In this document: piece after piece, positions 38,019 through 47,510 of the stretch
How the letters are laid out: each line of letters begins with the position of its first letter
Numbering within the stretch: the stretch's first letter is position 1
Assembly: GCF_003097515.1 (NCBI RefSeq)
Contig: NZ_CP029188.1
Location: 3,040,501-3,104,500, forward strand
Source of the DNA: Streptomyces tirandamycinicus
Lineage (GTDB): Bacteria; Actinomycetota; Actinomycetes; Streptomycetales; Streptomycetaceae
Length of the DNA stretch: 64,000 nucleotides
Direction of reading: 5' to 3'
Program-made: the position numbers and the translations under genes
The notes under the pieces: generated by a model
Told to the model about the DNA's origin: nothing
The model's database searches: none
The model's input: the letters and a program-made list of their open reading frames with translations, nothing else

Positions 38019-38456
38019 TTACAGGTGCGCGAGCTTCTCCAGTACGGGGGCGGCCGCGCGCAGCTTGGCCCACTCCTCCTCGTCCAGGCCCTCGGCGAGC
38101 GTGGACAGCCAGGCGTTCCGCTTGCGGCGGGACTCCTCGAGCATGGCCTCGGCCCGCTCGGTCTGGCTGACCACCTTCTGCCGGCGGTCCTCGGGATGCG
38201 GCTCGAGCCGGACCAGTCCCTTGGACTCCAGCAGTGCCACGATGCGGGTCATCGACGGCGGCTGGACGTGCTCCTTGCGGGCCAGCTCACCGGGGGTGGC
38301 CGAGCCGCAGCGGGCGAGAGTGCCGAGCACCGACATCTCGGTGGGACTCAGCGATTCGTCGACGCGCTGGTGCTTCAGGCGCCGGCCCAGCCTCATGACG
38401 GCCGAGCGCAGTGAGTTCACGGCGGCGACGTCGTCGCCGTGGGACAGGTCAGGCAT
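38019..38456 (-). CDS. MarR-family regulator of the adjacent MFS exporter
   Basis: The 145-residue winged-helix protein has SLSPTEMSVLGTLARCG, LARKEHVQPPSMTRIVALLE (recognition helix) and VRLEPHPEDRRQKVVSQT (wing). ATG 38456 is used; an upstream ATG at 38468 is possible. Upstream DNA is unusually AT-rich and contains TTA-GGATGGG-TAA symmetry near 38480-38492, a possible self-operator. The gene is divergent from a CopG-type gene. Confidence 0.88.
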   Translation of the reverse strand: MPDLSHGDDVAAVNSLRSAVMRLGRRLKHQRVDESLSPTEMSVLGTLARCGSATPGELARKEHVQPPSMTRIVALLESKGLVRLEPHPEDRRQKVVSQTERAEAMLEESRRKRNAWLSTLAEGLDEEEWAKLRAAAPVLEKLAHL

Positions 38457-38588
38457 GTTCTTTAGCATAACTCATTACCCATCCTAATAACCACCGTGTT
38501 ACAGCCTGGCCGAATGTCTCACCCGAACGAGTGAGAGGGCTTCGGAAAGTGACGCATCGATCGGTTCCGGCCAACGATGCTGGCTGAC

Positions 38589-38852
38589 ATGGCAACGACA
38601 GCATCGAACGCGTCGGCAGTGCTCAGCCTGCGGATGGACGGCGAGCTGCTCGACCGGCTCCGGGAGCATGCCGCCAGACGCGGTATGAGCGTCCAGGACT
38701 ACGTGGTCCGGACGCTCATACGGGACGACTTCGACGAACGCTTCAAGACGGCCGTCGACGAGACGGAGAGGTTCTACGGCCGGGCGCCGGACCGGCCGGT
38801 GCCGAGCGGGGACCCCGGTCCGCCCGGCACCGGCCACGGCACGGCCCGCTGA
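38589..38852 (+). CDS. Ribbon-helix-helix (CopG-like) protein
   Basis: The 87-residue protein has SAVLSLRMDGELLDRLREHA, typical of a ribbon-helix-helix dimer, then MSVQDYVVRTLIRDDFDERF and a Pro/Gly-rich tail. It could be a regulator or an antitoxin without a partner; none adjoins. ATG 38589 is preferred to one at 38577. The last about 70 bp, including the stop, are duplicated downstream. Confidence 0.7.
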   Translation: MATTASNASAVLSLRMDGELLDRLREHAARRGMSVQDYVVRTLIRDDFDERFKTAVDETERFYGRAPDRPVPSGDPGPPGTGHGTAR

Positions 38853-39016
38853 GGGCGGAGCGGCGTCACGGCCGAGGGCGGGACCGGCGTCGCGGCCGGG
38901 CGCCGGACCGCCCGGTGCCGAGCGGTGACCCCGGCCCGCCCGGCACCGGACACGGCACGGCCCGCTGAGGGCGGGACCGGCGTCGCGGCTCAGGGCGGGA
39001 CCGGCGTCGCGGCCGG
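38781..39016. repeat. 116-bp imperfect tandem duplication spanning a stop codon
   Basis: The segment beginning CGGGCGCCGGACCG at 38781 recurs at 38897 with a few substitutions, and a third start appears near 39006. Each unit includes the 3' end of the CopG gene and its GGCCCGCTGAGGGCGG stop region. Shorter GGGACCGGCGTCGCGG blocks repeat within it. Confidence 0.85.
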
Positions 39017-39026
39017 GTGCCGGACC

Positions 39027-40493
39027 CTAGGTGAGGCCCAGTGCCGGCATCGCGTAGAAGAAGACGAAGACCGCGGAGACCACGTACATCGGGACCGGCA
39101 CCTCACGGCCGCGGCCCGCGGCCAGCCGCAGCACGCTGAAGGCGATGAAGCCGATGCCGATGCCGTTGGTGATCGAGTAGGTGAACGGCATCATCACCAT
39201 CGCCAGGAACGCCGGAACGGCGATGGTGAAGTCGCTCCAGTCGATGTCCCTGACCGACCCCGCGAGGATCAGGAAGCCGACCGCGAGCAGCGCGGGCGTC
39301 GCCGCCTGGGAGGGGACCATGGTCGCCAGCGGCGTCAGGAACAGCGCCGCCGCGAAGAGCCCGCCCGTGACGACGGACGCGAGGCCGGTACGAGCGCCCT
39401 CCCCGACGCCCGCCGTGGACTCCACGAAGCAGGTGTTGGCGGAGGCGGAGGTGGCACCGCCCGCGGCGACGGCGACGCCGTCGACGATCAGCACCCTGTT
39501 GATGCCGGGGAAGTCGCCCTTCTCGTCCGTCAGCTTCGCCTCGTCGCCGACGCCGAGGATGGTGCCCATCGCGTCGAAGAAGCACGACAGCAGCACGGTG
39601 AAGACGAACAGCGCGCCGGTGAGCAGGCCGACCTTCTCGAACCCGCCGAACAGGCTGACCTGCCCGACGAGCCCGAAGTCCGGCGTGGCGACGGGGTTGC
39701 CCGGCCACTCCGGCACGGTCAGGCCCCACGCCCGGCCGGGCAGCCGGACGATCAGCTGGATGACGACGGCCACCACCGTCATCACGACGATGGAGACCAG
39801 GATGGCGCCCGGCACCTTCCGGATGATCAGCGCCAGGGTGAGCAGCACACCGAGGACGAAGACCAGGACCGGCCAGCCGGAGAGATGGCCGGTGAGCCCG
39901 AGCTGGAGCGGGACGGTGGTCTGGGCGGCGTCCGGGATGCGGGAGACGAAGCCCGAGTCGACCAGGCCGATCAGCATGATGAACAGGCCGATGCCGATCG
40001 CGATGCCCTTGCGGAGGCCGAGCGGCACCGCGCTCATGACCCGTTCACGCAGGCCCGTCGCCACGAGCAGCATGACGACGAAGCCGGCCAGGACCACCAT
40101 GCCCATGGCGTCGGGCCAGCTCATGCGCGGGGCCAGCTGGAGCGCGACCACCGTGTTCACACCGAGCCCGGCCGCCAGGGCGATCGGGACGTTGCCGATG
40201 ACGCCCATCAGGAGCGTGGAGAAGGCGGCGGTGAGCACGGTCGCGGTGACCAGCTGGCCGCCGTCGAGCTGGTTCCCGTACATGTCCTCGGCGCTGCCGA
40301 GGATGATCGGGTTCAGCACGACGATGTACGCCATGGCGAAGAAGGTGGCGAAGCCGCCGCGAACCTCACGGGCGACCGTGGAGCCGCGCTCGGAGATCCT
40401 GAAGTAGCGGTCGAGCCGGCCGGGGGCACGGGAACCCGAGTCGGGCCGCTGCGGCTGCCGGACGTCTTCGGGCGCGGTGGCCGTGGGGGGCAT
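39027..40493 (-). CDS. NCS2-family purine permease (AzgA/PbuG-like)
   Basis: The 488-residue protein has 12-14 membrane segments. GLGVNTVVALQLAPRMSWPD, GGATSASANTCFVESTAGVG and AGGVGEGARTGLASVVTGGL-type sequence are the AzgA branch signatures (ESTAGVGEGARTGL is exact). It would take up adenine, guanine or hypoxanthine with protons. ATG 40493 follows ACGAGGAC. The 3' end adjoins the duplicated DNA. I see no purine riboswitch in its leader. Confidence 0.87.
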   Translation of the reverse strand: MPPTATAPEDVRQPQRPDSGSRAPGRLDRYFRISERGSTVAREVRGGFATFFAMAYIVVLNPIILGSAEDMYGNQLDGGQLVTATVLTAAFSTLLMGVIGNVPIALAAGLGVNTVVALQLAPRMSWPDAMGMVVLAGFVVMLLVATGLRERVMSAVPLGLRKGIAIGIGLFIMLIGLVDSGFVSRIPDAAQTTVPLQLGLTGHLSGWPVLVFVLGVLLTLALIIRKVPGAILVSIVVMTVVAVVIQLIVRLPGRAWGLTVPEWPGNPVATPDFGLVGQVSLFGGFEKVGLLTGALFVFTVLLSCFFDAMGTILGVGDEAKLTDEKGDFPGINRVLIVDGVAVAAGGATSASANTCFVESTAGVGEGARTGLASVVTGGLFAAALFLTPLATMVPSQAATPALLAVGFLILAGSVRDIDWSDFTIAVPAFLAMVMMPFTYSITNGIGIGFIAFSVLRLAAGRGREVPVPMYVVSAVFVFFYAMPALGLT

Positions 40494-40828
40494 ACGAGTC
40501 CTCGTGGAGGTGGTGCGGGGGGAGGCTGACGGCGGCGGCTTCCTGAAGGTTCCTACGAGGAAAACCGGCCGGACACAAACCGTTTCAGTATGAACAGATA
40601 AGGCCAAGATTGGTATCTCCGCGCGTAGAGGCCCCTGGGCGAAGGGCGGCCCGGGCCGCCGGGGAGGCCGCGGAGGCGGACCGGGGACGCCACCGGAGCC
40701 CGCTGGAGCCCGCCGCGGACCACTGCCGGGGGCGGCCGCCGGAGCCCGCCGGGGACGCGCGACCGGGCCCTGCGGGGACGCCACCGGTCCCCGCCGGGGC
40801 CCGCCGCGGCGCCGCCTACACTGACCGC
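40494..40828. other. Divergent region: permease promoter and repeats
   Basis: An AT-rich island at 40575-40612 (CGTTTCAGTATGAACAGATAAG) is the likely permease promoter on the minus strand. Further right, two imperfect copies of GGGGACGCCACCGG...CCCGCCGCGG (about 40683 and 40775) lie near the DUF2530 promoter. No gene. Confidence 0.5.
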
Positions 40829-41089
40829 ATGGCGAAGTGGACCCCCGAGCACGAGGCACCCGAGCCCCTGGAGGGGCCGGTCGTCGCCACCATCACCGGC
40901 GGCACGATCCTCTGGTTCGTCCTCTTCCTGGTCCAGATCCCCTTCTACGGCTGGTTCGCCGAGCGCGAGCTCGACTGGTGGGTGTGGACCTGCCTGGCCG
41001 GCGGCGGGCTGGGCCTCATCGGCATCTGGTACGTACGCAAGCGCGACGCGGCCATCAGGCGCACGAAGGCCGCGCGCGGCTCGGGCTGA
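40829..41089 (+). CDS. DUF2530 membrane protein
   Basis: The 86-residue protein has two hydrophobic helices (about 20-40 and 50-70; TILWFVLFLVQIPFYGWF and WWVWTCLAGGGLGLIGIWYV) flanked by charged ends, the DUF2530 pattern. TACACT (40817-40822) stands 6 nt before the ATG without a ribosome site, so it is probably leaderless. The stop codon is inside the first unit of a 21-bp tandem repeat. Confidence 0.8.
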   Translation: MAKWTPEHEAPEPLEGPVVATITGGTILWFVLFLVQIPFYGWFAERELDWWVWTCLAGGGLGLIGIWYVRKRDAAIRRTKAARGSG

Positions 41090-41144
41090 CGAAGCCCCGG
41101 CCCGGGCTGACGAAGCCCCGGCCCGGGCTGACGTAGTCCCGGCC
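41082..41144. repeat. 21-bp tandem repeat across the DUF2530 stop codon
   Basis: Three units at 41082-41102, 41103-41123 and 41124-41144 (last with two changes). The stop TGA is part of each unit but in frame with the gene only in the first. Confidence 0.85.
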
Positions 41145-41265
41145 GCGGCCCGGCGGACCCGGGCGCCCGCGCACCACCCGCCCGGCCCGGGTCCGAACCG
41201 TGCTCCGGACCGGCGAATCGGGGGCTCGGGGGGTGGAGCGGCCCACGTCGCCGTACCGTCGAGGC

Positions 41266-43719
41266 ATGACTCAGCGGTCGGAGATCAGCAGCGACGGAGC
41301 CGAGCCACGCGGCGGCCCGGTGATCGACGCGGGGGCGGAGCTCGACCCCGTCCACCCCGTACCGCCGCCCGTACGGCACCGGCCGGGCGGGCTGAGCGCC
41401 GACGAGGTCGCCGAACGCATCGCACGCGGTGAGGTCAACGACGTCCCCGTACGCAGCAGTCGCTCCGCCGTCGACATCGTCCGGGGCAACGTCTTCACCC
41501 GCTTCAACGCGATCATCGGCGTGCTCTGGGTGATCATGTTCCTCGTCGCACCGTTCCAGGACACCCTGTTCGGCTTCGTCATCCTCGCCAACACCGGCAT
41601 CGGCATCATCCAGGAGCTGCGCGCCAAGAAGACGCTGGACGGCCTCGCCGTCATCGGCGAGGCGAAACCGACCGTCCGCCGCGACGGCGTCGCCGGCGAG
41701 GTGTCCACCTCCGAGATCGTGCTCGGCGACCTCATCGAACTCGGGCCCGGCGACAAGGTCGTGGTCGACGGCGAGGTCGCCGAGGCCGACGGTCTCGAGG
41801 TGGACGAGTCCCTGCTGACCGGTGAGGCCGACCCGGTCCTCAAGCGGCGCGGGGACCGGATGATGTCCGGCAGCTTCGTCGTCGCGGGCGGCGGCGCCTT
41901 CACCGCCACCAAGGTCGGCCGGGAGGCCTACGCCGCCCAGCTCGCCGAGGAGGCCTCCCGCTTCACCCTCGTCCACTCCGAGCTGCGCTCCGGCATCTCC
42001 ACGATCCTCAAGTACGTCACCTGGATGATGGTCCCGACCGCCCTCGGGCTCATCATCAGCCAGCTCGTCGCCAAGGGCGACAACGTCAAGGACTCGATCG
42101 CCCGCACGGTCGGCGGCATCGTCCCGATGATCCCCGAGGGCCTGGTCCTGCTCACCTCCGTCGCCTTCGCGATCGGCGTCATCCGGCTCGGCCGCAAGCA
42201 GTGCCTCGTCCAGGAGCTTCCCGCCATCGAGGGACTCGCCCGGGTCGACGTGGTGTGCCTGGACAAGACCGGCACGCTCACCGAGGGCGGCATGGACGTC
42301 GCCGAGCTGCGCATGCTGGACGGCTGCGACGAGGACTACGTACGCACCGTCCTCGGCGCGCTCGGCGAGTCCGACCCGCGGCCCAACGCCTCCCTCCAGG
42401 CGATCATCGACGCCTGTCCGGACCGGGAGGAGTGGCGCTGCACCGAGTCCCTGCCGTTCTCGTCCGCCCGGAAGTACAGCGGCGCCGCGTTCAGCGAGGG
42501 CGACGGGCAGAGCTCGACCTGGCTGCTCGGGGCCCCCGACGTCCTGCTGCCCCTCGGCGCACCGGTCCTGCGCGAGGTCGACGGCCTCAACGAGCAGGGC
42601 CTGCGGGTACTGCTGCTCGCCCGCGCCGCGGGCGAGCTCGACGACCCCGACGTCACCGCGGGCGCCCGGCCCACCGCGCTGGTCGTCCTGGAGCAGCGGT
42701 TGCGGCCCGACGCGGCCGACACCCTGCGCTACTTCGAGGAGCAGGACGTCGCGGCGAAGGTCATCTCGGGCGACAACGCCGTGTCGGTGAGCGCCGTGGC
42801 CGGCAAGCTCGGCCTGCCGGGCGCGGCCGGAGCCGTGGACGCGCGCAAGCTGCCGGCCGAGCGGGAGGCGATGGCCGCCGAGCTCGCCGCCAACGCGGTC
42901 TTCGGCCGGGTCACCCCGCAGCAGAAGCGGGACATGGTCGCCGCGCTCCAGTCACGCGGCCACACGGTCGCGATGACGGGCGACGGCGTCAACGACGTCC
43001 TCGCGCTCAAGGACGCCGACATCGGCGTCTCCATGGGGTCGGGTTCCGAGGCGACGAAGGCCGTCGCGCAGATCGTGCTCCTCAACAACAGCTTCGCCAC
43101 GCTGCCGTCGGTGGTCGCCGAGGGCCGCCGCGTCATCGGCAACATCACCCGGGTCGCCACGCTCTTCCTGACCAAGACGGTGTACTCGGTGCTGCTGGCG
43201 GTCCTGGTGGTCTGCTCGCAGGTCGAGTACCCCTTCCTGCCCCGCCACCTGACCCTGCTGTCCACGCTGACCATCGGTGTCCCGGCGTTCTTCCTGGCCC
43301 TGGCGCCCAACAAGGAGCGGGCCAAGCCCCACTTCGTGCGCCGTGTCATGCGGTACGCGATCCCCGGCGGGATCGTCGCGGCCGCCGCGACCTTCGCCAC
43401 GTACCTCCTCGCCCGGCACCACTACAGCGGGCCCGGGGCCCTGGCCGCCGAGACCAGCGCGGCGACGCTGACGCTGTTCCTGGTCGCCGTGTGGGTCCTG
43501 GCGATCGTCGCCCGCCCCTACACCTGGTGGCGCGTGTGCCTGGTCGCCGCCATGGGGCTGGGCTTCCTGATCGTCCTCGTGGTGCCCTGGCTGCAGGACT
43601 TCTTCGCCCTGCGGCTGGTGGGTACGACGATGCCGTGGGCGGCGGTCGGCATCGCCGCGACGGCCGGGGCGGTGCTGGAGCTCGCCTGGCGCTGGGTGGA
43701 CCGCCGCTTCCCGGCGTAG
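41266..43719 (+). CDS. P-type ATPase, CtpE-like cation transporter
   Basis: The 817-residue HAD-type P-ATPase has an actuator domain loop DESLLTGEADPV, phosphorylation site DKTGTLT with Asp333, MTGDGVNDVLALKDADIG in the hinge, and IVPMIPEGLVLLTS in the membrane segment that binds ions. The PEGL motif and lack of N-terminal metal-binding domains resemble mycobacterial CtpE, a Ca2+ transporter; calcium is thus the best guess. C-terminal membrane segments end at about residue 810. The ATG at 41266 is just after a GAGG. Confidence 0.87.
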   Translation: MTQRSEISSDGAEPRGGPVIDAGAELDPVHPVPPPVRHRPGGLSADEVAERIARGEVNDVPVRSSRSAVDIVRGNVFTRFNAIIGVLWVIMFLVAPFQDTLFGFVILANTGIGIIQELRAKKTLDGLAVIGEAKPTVRRDGVAGEVSTSEIVLGDLIELGPGDKVVVDGEVAEADGLEVDESLLTGEADPVLKRRGDRMMSGSFVVAGGGAFTATKVGREAYAAQLAEEASRFTLVHSELRSGISTILKYVTWMMVPTALGLIISQLVAKGDNVKDSIARTVGGIVPMIPEGLVLLTSVAFAIGVIRLGRKQCLVQELPAIEGLARVDVVCLDKTGTLTEGGMDVAELRMLDGCDEDYVRTVLGALGESDPRPNASLQAIIDACPDREEWRCTESLPFSSARKYSGAAFSEGDGQSSTWLLGAPDVLLPLGAPVLREVDGLNEQGLRVLLLARAAGELDDPDVTAGARPTALVVLEQRLRPDAADTLRYFEEQDVAAKVISGDNAVSVSAVAGKLGLPGAAGAVDARKLPAEREAMAAELAANAVFGRVTPQQKRDMVAALQSRGHTVAMTGDGVNDVLALKDADIGVSMGSGSEATKAVAQIVLLNNSFATLPSVVAEGRRVIGNITRVATLFLTKTVYSVLLAVLVVCSQVEYPFLPRHLTLLSTLTIGVPAFFLALAPNKERAKPHFVRRVMRYAIPGGIVAAAATFATYLLARHHYSGPGALAAETSAATLTLFLVAVWVLAIVARPYTWWRVCLVAAMGLGFLIVLVVPWLQDFFALRLVGTTMPWAAVGIAATAGAVLELAWRWVDRRFPA

Positions 43720-43967
43720 GGCCGGCGCGGCGGAGCGGACACCCGGGGCCGCCCCGCCGCGCCGCCCGGCACACCTCCCGCCGCCCGGCACACTCCCCGC
43801 TGTCCGGGCCGGGACCGGCCCGGTCCGGGAACCGCCCGGGCCGATGGCGGCCCCGTCCAGGAACCGCCCGGTCCAGGAACGGCCCGGTCCGGAAAGGCCC
43901 CAGCCGAAGACGGCGGCGGCTTCCAGGGGCCCCACGGAAGGCGGCAGCGGTCTCCAAGAGCCGGCCC
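43720..43967. other. GC-rich repeats between convergent genes
   Basis: Short repeats such as GCCCGGTCC(G/A)GGAA(C/A) (about 43817-43900) alternate with GCCGCCCGGCACAC(C/T)(C) (43765-43798). They may form terminator-like hairpins for the P-ATPase and the sacsin-like gene. No gene. Confidence 0.5.
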
Positions 43968-46900
43968 TCAGTCGAACCAGCGGTCCCGCGCCAGCTCCTC
44001 CGTGCGCGACGGGTCCTCCAGCAGCGCCGCCACCTCGAAGCGGCGGGGCCACTGGCCCGCCGCCCAGGCGAGACCGGCGGCGACGCCCTCCAGCGTGGCG
44101 GCGTGGACGACCCCGTCGGAGCCGCGGCGCCAGTCGAGTTCGACCCCGCCGGCGAGCAGCTCATCGTGCTCGACGTACGACGCGGGTGTCGCCGGGCCCA
44201 GCAGCGCGTGCACCGGCTCCGGTACCGCGTGCTCCTCGCCGTCCGTCGTCACGTCCGCCTCGACCGCCTCGCTGAGCCGCCCCACCTGGAACAGTTCGGC
44301 CAGATCCGCCGCCCGGTCCGGGGACACGGGCAGCAGCGGGCGCCCCGCGGTCAGCGGCAGCAGGTCGGGGGCGTCCGCGACGAGCGCGTCCGAAGCGTCC
44401 ACCACCCGCACCTCGCCGTCCACGACCGCGCGCAGCTCGTCCGGGAGCGTCACCTGCTCCGGGTCCAGATCCGCCAGGGCCGTGTAGAGGCCGTGCAGCT
44501 GGGACGCGCTGACCGGGCGGTCCGGGTCGGCGAGCCGCCCCAGCAGCTCGGCCGCGCCGCCCGGCTCGTCCAGCAGCGCGGCGACGGACGTCCGTACGCC
44601 GAGGGCGTGCAGCACCTGCTCGTCCTCAAAGCCGGTGGCGTCGGCCGCGTCGTACAGGCCCACCAGCAGCGGATCGCCGCCCGACGAGCGCAGACCCGCG
44701 GGGCGGCGGCCGCCCAGCACCGGATGGCCGCGCAGCCACCAGGCCGTGTACGGCCGGACCGTCTCGGTCGTGCCGTCCGGCAGCAGCACCCGGACGGGCT
44801 GGGTCAGCGCGTCCCGGAGCGGCGGCCTGGCCAGCAGTGCGAGGGCCCGCGGCCACTGGTCGTCGTCCACGAGGTCCAGGTCGCGCACGGCGGCGATCTC
44901 CGTCGCGACCGGCGGTACGGGGGTGTCGGGCAGCCGGTCCAGTACGTCCTCGCACCACACGTCGACCGCGTCCAGCAGCCCGGCGTCGTCCGGCTCGGCG
45001 TAGTCGCCCTCGCGGGGCTCCAGTTCGTCCGGGTCCAGCACCACGTCCGTGGCGCGGACGAGTGCGAAGCCCGCCAGCACCCCGCAGGCGGCGAGCGGCT
45101 GCTCGCCCCAGCGTCCGGCCAGCTCGGCGTCGACGAGGGCCAGTTCGCCCTCGCGCATCACGGACGCGAAGGCGCTTCCCGGCAGTACCAGCTCACCGGC
45201 CGGGGCGAGTTCGCCGTCCTCGTCCGGCAGTGCCAGCGCGCCCAGCCACGGCTCGTCGCCCGGCTCCAGCCCCGCGTCCCGGACGAGGGCGAGGACGATC
45301 TCCGCCAGCTCCTCGCTGTCCGGGGCGTCCTCGTCCCACAGCCCGTCGCCGTCCTCCAGCGACGCGGCGACGGCCGCCCGCACCTGCGGGGTCGTGAGCA
45401 CCGCGCGCGGTGTCGCCGGCAGCGCGCCCAGCTTCTCCAGCAGCGGATGGGCGGCGTCCTGATGGGCCACCTTCAGCCCGAACCGGGCCAGTCCTTCCGG
45501 GGTCTCGGCCGTCGGCAGCAGCACCTGACGCGGGCCGATGGTGGTGCGGGGCGCGCGGCGCGGACGCGGCTCCCCCTCGCCGTCCCCGGACATCCCGTCC
45601 CCGGGCATTTCGTCGCCGGACATCCCGTCCCCGGCGGCGATGCCCGTACCGGCGAGCGGCACCGGCAGGCCGGACAGCCGCTCCGGGTCCACACCGGCGA
45701 GGCTGTCGTACAGCCGCCACCACCACGACGGGTCGCGCTCGATCCCGGCGAGCCGGTCGACCGCCTCCGTCAGCGGGACCCGTGCGACACCGAGGGTCCG
45801 CAGCTCCGCCCGGCGCTCGAGGCCGGCCGGCAGCAGGGTCGGGAGCACGTCCGCCAGGACCTCCACGGTTTCGGCGCCGGCGCCCTCCACGATCTCGGCC
45901 TCCAGCGGCCGCAGCGCCACCACGTCCTCCGAGGGGACGGCGGGGGCGAGGAACGCGACGCGCGGCAGCAGTTCCAGGATCGCCGCGCGCAGCGCACCGT
46001 CCAGCTCGCCCTTGCCCAGCGGCCCGGGGACGAGGTCGATCAGCCCGGTGCCGACCGGCTGCCAGTCGCCGAGCAGTTCGGCGTACGCGTCGGCCGCGCG
46101 CCGCACCAGGAAGTCGGTGAGCGGGCCGGGAGCGGGGTGGCGGCGCGCGGTGTCCAGCGGCAGCGAGGCGATCAGCAGCGCGGGCACGCCGAGGGGCTCG
46201 TCGGTCGGGGTCGGCGCGTGGACGACCGGCGCGGTCGCCGGGTACACGGGCATGCCCTCGGTGTCCACGGGAACCGCCCAGGTCACGGTCCAGTGCGGCC
46301 GCAGCCGCTCCTCGACCGGCCGGTCCGCGAGCAGCGCGGGCTCGATGGCGCCGTGCCGGCTGACGACCCGCCAGCGGTTCAGTCCGCGGGCGCTGTCCTC
46401 GATGTGGACGTGGTCGCCGTGCTGCGAGCGGCGCAGCGTCCGGACGCCCTCCGGGGTCTCCACCACGACCTCGGTGAGCCCCGGCAGGGTGAGCAGCAGC
46501 GCGTCGTCGATCCCGGCGAGCAGCCGGCCGACCAGGTCCTCGGCGGTCCCGTCGCGCAGCGGCAGGATCACGACCGTGTCGTAGCCGTCGGGCGCGGTGC
46601 CCTCGGCGGGCAGCGGCAGCCGAAGCAGCGGTACATGGCCGTCGCGGCGGCGCAGTTCGTCCCCGAGTCCCGGGCTGGCCTGAGCCGCCTGCGCCGCGAG
46701 TTCCCGGGCCTCGGCCAGCGACCAGCGGACACCGCCGTGCCGGCCGACGACGGCGGGCTCGTCGCTCACGGCCAGTACGGCGGCGAAACCGACACCGAAG
46801 CGGCCCACCGCGGTCCGGTCGCCCTCCCGCTTGGCCGACGCGCGCAGCGTCGACAGCGACTCCACACCGGCGGCGTCCAGCGGGGCGCCGGTGTTTGCGG

Positions 46901-47147
46901 CGACGAGTGTGCCCCGGTCGAGGGTGAGCCGGAAGCGCCCGGGGACACCGGCACGGGCGGCGGCGTCGGCGGCGTTCTGGGCCAGCTCGACGATCACGCG
47001 ATCGCGGTAGCCGCCGAGCGCGAGGTCCTCCTCGGCGTTGGCGTCCTCGCGGAAGCGCGCGGGGCTCGCGCCCCAGGCGTCGAGCACCCCGCGCCGCAGC
47101 CGCACCGTCCCGAACGGGTCGGCCCCCTCGGTCGTCCTGACGCTCAC
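43968..47147 (-). CDS. Sacsin/HSP90-like ATPase-domain protein
   Basis: The 1059-residue protein begins with a GHKL (Bergerat) ATPase fold: N-box RVIVELAQNAADAA near residue 55, VAANTGAPLDAAGVESLSTL, and GRFGVGFAAVLAVSDEP as the G-box. The rest shows alpha/beta repeats without a histidine-kinase or HSP90 C-terminal domain. It resembles the sacsin-N-terminal-like ATP-binding proteins of actinobacteria. A chaperone-like or regulatory role is possible, but none is established. GTG 47147 is chosen (VSVRTTEGADPF) with GGAG 7 nt upstream. Confidence 0.8.
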   Translation of the reverse strand: MSVRTTEGADPFGTVRLRRGVLDAWGASPARFREDANAEEDLALGGYRDRVIVELAQNAADAAARAGVPGRFRLTLDRGTLVAANTGAPLDAAGVESLSTLRASAKREGDRTAVGRFGVGFAAVLAVSDEPAVVGRHGGVRWSLAEARELAAQAAQASPGLGDELRRRDGHVPLLRLPLPAEGTAPDGYDTVVILPLRDGTAEDLVGRLLAGIDDALLLTLPGLTEVVVETPEGVRTLRRSQHGDHVHIEDSARGLNRWRVVSRHGAIEPALLADRPVEERLRPHWTVTWAVPVDTEGMPVYPATAPVVHAPTPTDEPLGVPALLIASLPLDTARRHPAPGPLTDFLVRRAADAYAELLGDWQPVGTGLIDLVPGPLGKGELDGALRAAILELLPRVAFLAPAVPSEDVVALRPLEAEIVEGAGAETVEVLADVLPTLLPAGLERRAELRTLGVARVPLTEAVDRLAGIERDPSWWWRLYDSLAGVDPERLSGLPVPLAGTGIAAGDGMSGDEMPGDGMSGDGEGEPRPRRAPRTTIGPRQVLLPTAETPEGLARFGLKVAHQDAAHPLLEKLGALPATPRAVLTTPQVRAAVAASLEDGDGLWDEDAPDSEELAEIVLALVRDAGLEPGDEPWLGALALPDEDGELAPAGELVLPGSAFASVMREGELALVDAELAGRWGEQPLAACGVLAGFALVRATDVVLDPDELEPREGDYAEPDDAGLLDAVDVWCEDVLDRLPDTPVPPVATEIAAVRDLDLVDDDQWPRALALLARPPLRDALTQPVRVLLPDGTTETVRPYTAWWLRGHPVLGGRRPAGLRSSGGDPLLVGLYDAADATGFEDEQVLHALGVRTSVAALLDEPGGAAELLGRLADPDRPVSASQLHGLYTALADLDPEQVTLPDELRAVVDGEVRVVDASDALVADAPDLLPLTAGRPLLPVSPDRAADLAELFQVGRLSEAVEADVTTDGEEHAVPEPVHALLGPATPASYVEHDELLAGGVELDWRRGSDGVVHAATLEGVAAGLAWAAGQWPRRFEVAALLEDPSRTEELARDRWFD

Positions 47148-47510
47148 GCCTGTCTCCGCTCTCTGGCTGTGCTCTTCGACCGTTTCGGCATTCCGCCGGT
47201 ACCGGTGCGGTGTGACGTCGGTACCGGTGCGGTACCGGCCGCGCGGACGCGGCCCCACCCCGGAGCCCGAAGGTACCGCGTCGCACGCGCCCCCGCGCGA
47301 TCGCTCCACCGGGGCTCGCAGCGCACACCCGGGTGGCGTGGTGGCGGCGGAACGAGTCACGCCGCCGCACACTCCCTATGCGGCCGGCCGGAGGCGGCCC
47401 GGCGGGCCCGCCCCGAGGGAGCCGGAGGCCCTGACGCGGGGCCGGTCGGGGCGGTGACGCGGGGCCGGTCGAGCCGGTACGGGCTCTCGACTCTGACCGT
47501 GGCACCGCAT
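47148..47510. promoter_or_regulatory. Upstream region of the sacsin-like gene with direct repeats
   Basis: The 15-bp element CGGTACCGGTGCGGT occurs at 47197-47211 and again at 47219-47233, exactly 22 bp (two helical turns) apart, with a further GGTACCGG at the right end. It lies 50-86 bp upstream of the GTG start and is a good candidate for a regulator binding in tandem. The remainder is non-coding. Confidence 0.5.

Noticed and set aside
40494..40828. Purine riboswitch for the NCS2 permease
   Set aside because: No purine aptamer core is recognisable in the leader; the AT-rich island looks like a promoter.
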